This document shows, one piece after another, positions 7,083 through 12,783 of a stretch of 13,280 nucleotides of DNA (positions are counted from its first letter, which is position 1; every line of letters begins with the position of its first letter). The notes under the pieces were generated by a model. The model ran no database searches and was not told the DNA's origin. It saw nothing but the letters and a program-made list of their open reading frames with translations. The stretch covers positions 1 through 13,280 of the forward strand of contig JAIXZU010000140.1 of NCBI GenBank assembly GCA_027489415.1, read 5' to 3'. The translations under genes and the position numbers were made by a program. This stretch comes from Alphaproteobacteria bacterium. GTDB lineage: Bacteria; Pseudomonadota; Alphaproteobacteria; UBA2136; UBA6156.

Positions 7083-7733
7083 TTACTTCACCTTTTTGGA
7101 GACGGATTTCGGGTTCCAGTGCTTGGCAACCCCCTGCCCCATGGCGGCGCCGGTTTTGGGCTTGGCGAGGCTGATGGCTTCTTCCTTTGTGCGCAAGTTT
7201 TGTTTGCCGATGTCCTGACGTTTGACATCCGACCGCGGGCGGTGGGTGAGGACGATGGCGCCGACCATGGCGGTGAGCAGCACGAGGCCCGCAAGTTGGA
7301 ACGGTAGGGCGTAGGTGGTGAACAGCACGTTACCGATTTGGACGATATTGGATGGTTGCGGGCCCGTGGGCAGCACGGTGATGTTGGTGCTGAACAGGCC
7401 GAAGTTGGCGGCGAGGATGAATTCCGCAGCCAGAATACCCACCGTGAGAAGGCCGATGGGGAGGTAGGCTTTGGCTTTTTCGCGGATTTGGTAGAATTCG
7501 ATGTCGATCGTCATCAGTACAAACAGGAACATGACGGCGATGGCGCCGAGGTAAACCATGATGAGGAGCAGGCCCAAGAATTCCGCGCCAAACAGGATGA
7601 AAAGCCCTGCCGCATTGAGGAACGTGACCAGCATGCCGAGCATGCCCACCATGGGGTTGCGGGCGGCGATGATGAGGCCAGCGCCGACTAAAACACCTGT
7701 AGAGAAAAGCAAAAATAAAATATCGGGGAGCAT
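7083..7733 (-). CDS. nuoJ: NADH-quinone oxidoreductase subunit J (NuoJ)
   Basis: Membrane subunit of complex I (mitochondrial ND6 counterpart) with five helices expected, close to the quinone module. It has 216 residues, in the family's range. The diagnostic third helix MVYLGAIAVMFLFVLMTID (about 59-77) is intact, and so is the preceding LNAAGLFILFGAEFLG segment. The hydrophilic C-terminal tail (about 166-216: HRPRSDVKRQDIGKQ onward, Lys-rich) matches the VKRQDI-type tail seen in alphaproteobacterial NuoJ. The ATG (7731-7733) lacks a Shine-Dalgarno sequence and is preceded by a degenerate CGTGATT repeat. Upstream is a P-loop kinase-like gene (20-base gap) instead of the usual nuoI. Downstream, the pyrophosphatase-like gene follows after 1 base. 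Confidence 0.96.
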   Translation of the reverse strand: MLPDILFLLFSTGVLVGAGLIIAARNPMVGMLGMLVTFLNAAGLFILFGAEFLGLLLIMVYLGAIAVMFLFVLMTIDIEFYQIREKAKAYLPIGLLTVGILAAEFILAANFGLFSTNITVLPTGPQPSNIVQIGNVLFTTYALPFQLAGLVLLTAMVGAIVLTHRPRSDVKRQDIGKQNLRTKEEAISLAKPKTGAAMGQGVAKHWNPKSVSKKVK

Positions 7734-7736
7734 GGT

Positions 7737-7770
7737 CGTGATTCGTGTTTTCGTTATTCGTGATTCGATT
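7737..7770. repeat. Degenerate CGTGATT tandem repeat upstream of nuoJ
   Basis: The + strand shows CGTGATT, CGTGTTT, TCGTTATT, CGTGATT and CGATT in succession. It covers the gap before nuoJ and the final codons of the P-loop gene (NQSNHE end). It is an imperfect relative of the 7-8 bp arrays elsewhere in the cluster. Confidence 0.65.
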
Positions 7771-8323
7771 GGTTGAGAAGGTAGGCTTGGGCTTGGTTTA
7801 GGGTTTCTGAAAAATTAGCTGACGTATCAAAATATTGAATATTATGAATTTTGCACTGTTCTTTTAGCATAATGCTTTTAGTTATTCCGTAAGTGACTAT
7901 ATCCCTTACATAGTCGTCCGGATAGGGGTTTAACCAGTCATCCGGAGCCGTGTGGGCGCGAATATCAGCGTATTTTTTCTCTAGTGCTGCATTAGGGTAG
8001 CCAAGCCAGCATGCTTTAAAGACATTTGGGTAAGTTGAGATGAGATGGCTTGCGTGTTTTGGTAAAAGACCTACCCCATCCACGATATAATTTTGAACTC
8101 CATCTTCGTGCATAGCCTCCAGAATACCAACTACCAGAGGGCCCACAATTTCGCCTTTAACCATATCATCGGTTTCTCCGACAAAACCACAGTTGGGCAT
8201 GGCTTTAATCATTCCGAACATGAGATGATCGAGATGAAAATAGGGAAAGCCTGTTGATTGATGCAACATGCGGGCAAGTGCTGATTTGCCGCTACGTGTG
8301 ACGCCGGATACTATGTAAATCAT
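7754..8323 (-). CDS. P-loop nucleotide-kinase-like protein
   Basis: A 189-residue P-loop NTPase. The Walker A motif G7-V-T-R-S-G-K13-S14 follows a short hydrophobic strand at the very N-terminus. PYFHLDHL (27-34) looks like the second strand with an Asp, as in small nucleotide and metabolite kinases. NYIVDGVGLLP (79-88), with Asp82, is the likely Walker B strand. The C-terminal part (QYFDTSANFSETLNQAQAYL) matches the typical final strand and helix of such kinases. The substrate cannot be read from the sequence. Base composition is clearly lower in GC than the nuo genes: 17 of 60 G/C at 7801-7860, although other parts are near half. That suggests a different origin from its neighbours. It lies 16 bases after the 71-residue gene, with no clear Shine-Dalgarno sequence, and 20 bases before nuoJ. 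Confidence 0.85.
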   Translation of the reverse strand: MIYIVSGVTRSGKSALARMLHQSTGFPYFHLDHLMFGMIKAMPNCGFVGETDDMVKGEIVGPLVVGILEAMHEDGVQNYIVDGVGLLPKHASHLISTYPNVFKACWLGYPNAALEKKYADIRAHTAPDDWLNPYPDDYVRDIVTYGITKSIMLKEQCKIHNIQYFDTSANFSETLNQAQAYLLNQSNHE

Positions 8324-8339
8324 GCGAGCTGTTGCTGGT

Positions 8340-8555
8340 TTAGGCGAAGGCCATGATGATGTCGATTACCGGCTTAAACTCTTCCAGCAGGGCGAAGACA
8401 GTTTCCTTGATGGCGGTGAGAGGGCCGGACCAGTCCGTTAGCGCGTTGGCGAGCCAGTTGAGCCAGGATTCGATTTCGCTGGCGATGTCCGCTGTGGGGA
8501 CGCCGGCGATGGCGGGTTGATCGGGTTGTTGGGCGGGCTGCTGGTCGGGTGTCAT
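8340..8555 (-). CDS. Small unknown protein coupled to the MazG-like gene
   Basis: A 71-residue protein of no family I know. The N-terminal quarter is Pro/Gln/Asp-rich and likely unstructured (MTPDQQPAQQPDQP). The rest is amphipathic to hydrophobic with many Trp/Leu/Ile (SEIESWLNWLANALTDWSGP, then an EFKPVIDIIMAF ending), which could bind a membrane surface or a partner. I judge it a real gene for three reasons. Its ATG overlaps the MazG-like stop codon (ATGA, 8552-8555). It has a strong GGAGAAG ribosome site at 8561-8567. The composition is that of coding DNA in this region. The arrangement suggests co-translation with the MazG-like protein. The function is unknown. Confidence 0.75.
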   Translation of the reverse strand: MTPDQQPAQQPDQPAIAGVPTADIASEIESWLNWLANALTDWSGPLTAIKETVFALLEEFKPVIDIIMAFA

Positions 8556-8944
8556 ACAAACTTCTCCATATTGGCTGGTTGATAGGACGCGGATTTGCTT
8601 GCCTTACCGCCGGGGTTCGGGGTTTTGGACATGTTGGAGGTGTGGACTTCCGCAAATGCGGCGTCGGCGTCCACCCCTACCATGTGCAGGAAGCCGTAGG
8701 TGACGTGGAGGACGTCCACCAGTTCCTTCACCATGGCGGCTTTGGCGGTGCGCATGGCGACAGCATCCTGCGACATCTTTTCATCCATGGCGAGGCCGAA
8801 GTATTCGTCCGCAGCGGTGGCGGCTTCCTGAAGTTCCTCCAGCAGGTAGCCGAGGCGGCGGGGGATGAGCGTTTCCAGGGATTCGCCCGTGTTGATGGGG
8901 TCGAACTTTTCGTGGAATTGCTTGATGAGGGCGAAGTTGGACAT
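8552..8944 (-). CDS. MazG-like nucleotide pyrophosphohydrolase
   Basis: A 130-residue all-alpha NTP-pyrophosphohydrolase of the MazG/HisE-like superfamily. Such enzymes hydrolyse nucleoside triphosphates or related compounds to the monophosphate plus pyrophosphate, using Mg2+. The metal-binding signature is visible: E36-E37-L-Q-E40 (EExxE) and E74-L-V-D77 (ExxD) in the helix MVKELVDVLHVTYGFLHMVG. The spacing between the two motifs is a little longer than in classical MazG. The region AFAEVHTSNMSKTPNPGGKASK (97-118) matches the conserved EVHxSNMSK end of the short stand-alone family. The start is supported by an AAGG 10 bases upstream. It lies 18 bases after nuoI and overlaps the following 71-residue gene by 4 bases. 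Its actual substrate (house-cleaning dNTP, PRPP-type or other) is not deducible. Confidence 0.88.
   Translation of the reverse strand: MSNFALIKQFHEKFDPINTGESLETLIPRRLGYLLEELQEAATAADEYFGLAMDEKMSQDAVAMRTAKAAMVKELVDVLHVTYGFLHMVGVDADAAFAEVHTSNMSKTPNPGGKASKSASYQPANMEKFV
8561..8567 (-). promoter_or_regulatory. Ribosome binding site of the 71-residue gene
   Basis: GGAGAAG on the minus strand, 5 bases before the ATG (8 from GGAG), inside the last codons of the MazG-like gene. It supports the small overlapping gene as genuinely translated. Confidence 0.65.
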
Positions 8945-8962
8945 GTGGGTTGAACCTTGGGC

Positions 8963-9481
8963 CTAGCGGTACGGCGCGTCGCGCTTCAGGCGTTCGGCGA
9001 GGGTTGGTTCGAGCTTGTCGCCGTTCCCCAGCAGGATGACCTTGGTGTAGAGCAGGTTTTTGCGGTTTTCGGCGGAGAATTCCATGTTGGGGCCTTCGAC
9101 GATGGCGTCCACGGGGCAGGCTTCTTCACACAGCCCGCAGTAGATGCACTTGACCATGTCGATGTCGTACCGCGTGGTGCGGCGGGAGCCGTCCGCGCGG
9201 GGTTCGGCCTCGATCGTGATGGCTTGGGCGGGGCAGACGGCTTCGCACAGTTTGCAGGCGATGCAGCGTTCCTCGCCGTTCGGGTAGCGGCGCAGGGCGT
9301 GTTCGCCACGGAAGCGCGGGCTGATGGGTGTGGCCTCAAACGGGTACATGATGGTGAACTTCTTCGCGAAGAGCATGCGGAAGGTGAGCGCGAAGCCTTT
9401 GATCATGTCGATGAGCAGGAATTGGCGGAGGGTGCGCCATGTGGCGTTTTGCGTTTTGCGTGGTGCGTTTTGCGTGTTCAT
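8963..9481 (-). CDS. nuoI: NADH-quinone oxidoreductase subunit I (NuoI)
   Basis: Peripheral-arm subunit of complex I (TYKY homologue) that carries the two [4Fe-4S] clusters N6a and N6b on the electron path to N2 and quinone. It has 172 residues. Two ferredoxin motifs are complete: C73, C76, C79, C83 and C112, C115, C118, C122, each ending in CP. The stretch RFRGEHALRRYPNGEERCIA and the TRYDIDMVKCIYCGLC segment match alphaproteobacterial proteins closely, as does the DAPYR ending. The oddity is that residues 2-13 (NTQNAPRKTQNA) are encoded by a five-unit heptamer repeat that abuts the start codon. The family's own N-terminus may have been overwritten or extended, and Met26 is an alternative start. 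An AAGG lies 10 bases before the chosen ATG. nuoH ends 18 bases upstream. Confidence 0.96.
   Translation of the reverse strand: MNTQNAPRKTQNATWRTLRQFLLIDMIKGFALTFRMLFAKKFTIMYPFEATPISPRFRGEHALRRYPNGEERCIACKLCEAVCPAQAITIEAEPRADGSRRTTRYDIDMVKCIYCGLCEEACPVDAIVEGPNMEFSAENRKNLLYTKVILLGNGDKLEPTLAERLKRDAPYR
9444..9478. repeat. Tandem heptamer array GCGTKKT x5 at the start of nuoI
   Basis: Five 7-bp units on the + strand (GCGTTTT, GCGTTTT, GCGTGGT, GCGTTTT, GCGTGTT) ending exactly next to the nuoI initiation codon (9479-9481). They are translated as NuoI residues 2-13. Unit type and copy number match the array inside nuoN (1268-1302). Confidence 0.9.
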
Positions 9482-9499
9482 TATTATGTAACCTTATAC

Positions 9500-10564
9500 C
9501 TAGCTTGCGAAGTTGCCGAGGAGTTTGACGGCGGTGGCTGTGATGACGAGCCAGACCAGTGAGAGTGGCAGGAAGACTTTCCAGCCGAGGCGCATTAACT
9601 GGTCGTAACGGTAGCGGGGCAGTGTGCCGCGCGCCCAGACCATGAAGAACAGAACCAGAATGATTTTGAGGAGCAGCCAGACGATGCCGGGGACCCAGTT
9701 GAGGGGCGCGATATCCAGTGGCGGCAGCCAGCCGCCGAGGAACATGATGGCGGTGAAGGCGGACATGGTGATCATCGCGATATATTCCCCCAGGAAGAAG
9801 AGCGCGAAGCCCATGGCGGAGTATTCGGTGTTGTAGCCTGCGACCAGCTCGGCTTCGGCCTCGGGGAGGTCAAACGGGTGGCGATTGCACTCGGCGAGGA
9901 TGGAGACCAGGAACATGACGAAGGCGGGGAAAGCCGGAATGATGAACCAGATATTTTTCTGGGCGTTGACGATATCCGTGAGGTTCATGGACCCCGCCAG
10001 CAGGATGACGGCGAGGACGATGAGGCCCATTGAGACTTCATAGGACACCATTTGGGCGCCGGAGCGGACCGCGCCGAGGAAGGGGTACTTGGAGTTGGAG
10101 GCCCAGCCTGCCAGCAAGATGCCGTAGACTTCCACTGACGTGATGGCAAGCAGGAAGAGGACGCCGAGGTTGACGTTGGAGAGGACGAGGTTTTCCGGCC
10201 CGATGCCGAGGCCGTACAGCGGGTTGGGGCCGAAGGGGATGACGGCCCATGCGAGGAGGGCTGGGACGAAGACCATCATGGGTGCGACAAGGAACATGAC
10301 CTTGTTGGAGGAGCCGGGGATGAAGGCTTCTTTGAACATCAGTTTTACGGCGTCGGCTATCGGTTGCAGGAGGCCGAAGGGGCCGACGTACATGGGGCCG
10401 TGGCGCAGGTGCATCCAGCCCAAAATCTTGCGTTCAAACCACGTGGTGTAGGCCATGCCGAGGAGGACGGGGACGGCGATAACCAGAATGCCCAGCACGG
10501 TGAGGCCGAGATACCAGAGGTTTTCCGGTGTGGCGAGGGAGAGGTATTGGCTAATGAGTTCCAT
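9500..10564 (-). CDS. nuoH: NADH-quinone oxidoreductase subunit H (NuoH)
   Basis: Membrane subunit of complex I (ND1 homologue) that forms part of the quinone-binding chamber with NuoB and NuoD. It has 354 residues, normal for the family, and is hydrophobic throughout. The first cytoplasmic loop ERKILGWMHLRHGPMYVGPFGLLQPIADAVKL is well kept; the usual GPN is GPM here. The key acidic loop reads AECNRHPFDLPEAEAELVAGYNTEYSAM, including the PFDLPEAE motif lining the quinone channel. The start lies 5 bases after the nuoG stop, with only a distant AAGG (13 bases away). This is the most ordinary gene in the window, with no repeat insertion. Confidence 0.97.
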   Translation of the reverse strand: MELISQYLSLATPENLWYLGLTVLGILVIAVPVLLGMAYTTWFERKILGWMHLRHGPMYVGPFGLLQPIADAVKLMFKEAFIPGSSNKVMFLVAPMMVFVPALLAWAVIPFGPNPLYGLGIGPENLVLSNVNLGVLFLLAITSVEVYGILLAGWASNSKYPFLGAVRSGAQMVSYEVSMGLIVLAVILLAGSMNLTDIVNAQKNIWFIIPAFPAFVMFLVSILAECNRHPFDLPEAEAELVAGYNTEYSAMGFALFFLGEYIAMITMSAFTAIMFLGGWLPPLDIAPLNWVPGIVWLLLKIILVLFFMVWARGTLPRYRYDQLMRLGWKVFLPLSLVWLVITATAVKLLGNFAS

Positions 10565-10569
10565 GGACG

Positions 10570-12783
10570 TTACGCGGCCTTACGGGATGGGGTTTTGGGT
10601 TTTGGAAGTGGGCCCGGGGCTTGGGGGTGCAGGCCGAGGCGGGCGGTGCCGGCTTCCAGCTGGCATTTGTGCATGGTGGGCGATTGGCGGAGGTATTCGA
10701 GACGGAGGTAGTATTCGGTTACGACCGGTTGGAAGGGTTTGTTGGTGATTGAGTGATTGGGTGATTGGGTGATTGCGTTGGTACGGGGGGTGATTTTGTT
10801 CCAGTTTTCCGGAGCGTAGGCGGGGTGTTGGGCCGCTATGAGAGCGCGGAGTTGGGTTTGGGTGTTGAAGGGGAGTGCGGTGCCCATTTCCTCGGATAGC
10901 GCGCGGAAGATTTTCCAGTCTTCCTTGGCGTTTAACGGGGGCTGCACGGCTTGGTTGGCGGATTGGACGCGGCCTTCGCAGTTGGCGTAGAGGGCGGACT
11001 TTTCGCTCCATGCGGCGGCGGGGAGGATGAGGTCGGCTTGTTCGGCGAGCGGGGTTAAATGCGTGCCGATGTAGATGAGTGTCCCCTTCCCTTCGAGGTC
11101 GTCCGCGAGGATGGTGTCCTCACCATAAGCTATCAGCGTGCTGAGTTTGCCGGAGTTGAAGGCTTTGAGGATGCTGGCGGTGTCCGACTTCGGGGCCTTA
11201 TTACGGGCTTGCATGTCCAGCGCGGTGATGCGGCCTGCGGTGCTGGCGAGGACGTTGAGGCCGTTCCAGCCATCCTTGATGACACCGACTTTTTTGGCGA
11301 TTTTTTCCAGTTGCGCCATGATGGCGGGGCCGTCCGGGCGCGTTAGAACGCTGGCGGCGACGATGATGGCCGGTTTTTGGGCGTTTTTGAGGGTTTCGGC
11401 AAACTTGTTTTTGCTGAAGGTTTCCAGCAGTTCGGGCTCGTTCCCCAGATGGATGTGGGGGTAGGTGAGGTCGATTTCCGCGCCCAGAACAGCCACAGGC
11501 ACGCGGCGCTTGAGGGCGGCGCGGCGGAGGCGGACGTTGAGGAGCGGGGCTTCGAGCCGTGGGTTGGTGCCAACGAGGAGGACGGCGTCGACGTTTTCGA
11601 ACTCAATTAACGGCGTGTTGAAGGTGTAGAAGTCTTCCAGTTGAGAGCCTGCAGGGCGGCAGTCGAATGGGGCATTCGGCAGAACGGTTTCCATGAAGCG
11701 TTTGAAGCTGAAGGCGTCTTCCGCGCCTGCCATGCTGCCGAGGATACCGGCGGAGGGGTTTTGGAGGGCGGTTTTGGCGATGGTGAAGGCTTCCGGCCAT
11801 GAGCAGGGCTGGAGCTCCCCTCCCCTGCGCACCATGGGCGAGGTGAGGCGGTTGGTGTTCAGCGCGTCATAACTGAAGCGGGCGGCGTCGGTCATCCATT
11901 CTTCATTAATGGCGTTGTTCTCCTGAGGCTGGGTGCGGAGGACGGCGCCGTGGCGGTTGTCCACCGTGATGGGGGTGCCGATGGCGTCGAGGATGTCGAT
12001 AGAGGTTGTGCGGACGAGTTCCCATGGGCGGGCGGTGTAGGCGTAGGGCTTGGATGTGAGCGCGCCGACGGGGCAGAGGTCGATCATGTTCCCCGAGAGT
12101 TCGGACTGGATGGCTTGCTCGACATACGTCCCTACCTGCATGTTTTCGCCGCGGCCGGTGGCGCCCATTTCTTCGACTCCGGCAACTTCCGTTGCAAAGC
12201 GGATGCAGCGGGTGCAGTGGATGCAGCGGGTCATTACCGTTTTGATTTTGGAGCCGATGTCCTTGTCGTCTACCGCGCGTTTGAATTCGTGGTAGTGGGA
12301 GCGGTCCCCGCCGTACGCTACAGATTGGTCCTGCAGGGCGCATTCGCCGCCTTGGTCGCAGATTGGGCAGTCCAGCGGGTGGTTGATGAGGAGGAGCTCC
12401 ATGGTGCCTTTGCGGGCGTTGATGGTGGCTTGGCTGTCGGTACGGACGCGCATGCCTTCCGCGACCGGCCAGTGGCAGGAGGCGACGGGTTTGGGGAAGC
12501 CTTCGATTTCCACGAGGCACATGCGGCAGTTGCCAGCGATGGAGAGGCGCTCGTGGTAGCAGAAATGCGGGATTTCCTTGGCGGCTTGGGTGCAGGCCTG
12601 CATGACGGTGGCGCCGCGTTTGACGTGGAGGAGGATGCCATCCACAAAGACGTTCACCATGCCTTCCGGTGCCGGTGGGAGTGCCGGTTGGGTGGGGGTG
12701 GAGGCTGCGGGTGCGGGCGCGGCTGGGGCTGCTTTGGCTGTGTTGGCTTTGCCGGTACGGGTGGTGGATTTAATGTTTGCCAT
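10570..12783 (-). CDS. nuoG: NADH-quinone oxidoreductase subunit G (NuoG)
   Basis: Large Fe-S subunit of the peripheral arm (75-kDa homologue), passing electrons from NuoE/F towards NuoI. It has 737 residues. A ferredoxin domain holds the [2Fe-2S] N1b cysteines C75, C86, C89 and C103. N3 ligands follow at H135, C139, C142 and C148, and N4 ligands at C187, C190, C193 and C237. The rest is the molybdopterin-oxidoreductase-like domain without cofactor ligands; I see no N7 cysteine set. There are two oddities. An Ala/Pro/Thr-rich extension of 41 residues precedes Met42 (MVNVFVDG), where most homologues begin. An octamer-repeat segment (ITQSPNHSIT, about 670-680) lies near the C-terminus. The start at 12783 is chosen for its TAATG overlap with the upstream gene. 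A GGAAGG one base before Met42 is too close to be convincing. Confidence 0.96.
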   Translation of the reverse strand: MANIKSTTRTGKANTAKAAPAAPAPAASTPTQPALPPAPEGMVNVFVDGILLHVKRGATVMQACTQAAKEIPHFCYHERLSIAGNCRMCLVEIEGFPKPVASCHWPVAEGMRVRTDSQATINARKGTMELLLINHPLDCPICDQGGECALQDQSVAYGGDRSHYHEFKRAVDDKDIGSKIKTVMTRCIHCTRCIRFATEVAGVEEMGATGRGENMQVGTYVEQAIQSELSGNMIDLCPVGALTSKPYAYTARPWELVRTTSIDILDAIGTPITVDNRHGAVLRTQPQENNAINEEWMTDAARFSYDALNTNRLTSPMVRRGGELQPCSWPEAFTIAKTALQNPSAGILGSMAGAEDAFSFKRFMETVLPNAPFDCRPAGSQLEDFYTFNTPLIEFENVDAVLLVGTNPRLEAPLLNVRLRRAALKRRVPVAVLGAEIDLTYPHIHLGNEPELLETFSKNKFAETLKNAQKPAIIVAASVLTRPDGPAIMAQLEKIAKKVGVIKDGWNGLNVLASTAGRITALDMQARNKAPKSDTASILKAFNSGKLSTLIAYGEDTILADDLEGKGTLIYIGTHLTPLAEQADLILPAAAWSEKSALYANCEGRVQSANQAVQPPLNAKEDWKIFRALSEEMGTALPFNTQTQLRALIAAQHPAYAPENWNKITPRTNAITQSPNHSITNKPFQPVVTEYYLRLEYLRQSPTMHKCQLEAGTARLGLHPQAPGPLPKPKTPSRKAA
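10745..10776. repeat. Tandem octamer array GTGATTGR x4 inside nuoG
   Basis: Four 8-bp units on the + strand (GTGATTGA, GTGATTGG, GTGATTGG, GTGATTGC), translated in nuoG as ITQSPNHSIT. It is the same unit and reading frame as the nuoL array at 3791-3822. Confidence 0.9.

Noticed and set aside
6740..8944. Known anti-phage defence system built on MazG-like and P-loop genes
   Set aside because: No nuclease, reverse transcriptase, cyclase or known effector is present. The genes are single-domain and interleaved with nuoJ, so only a loose hypothesis is kept.
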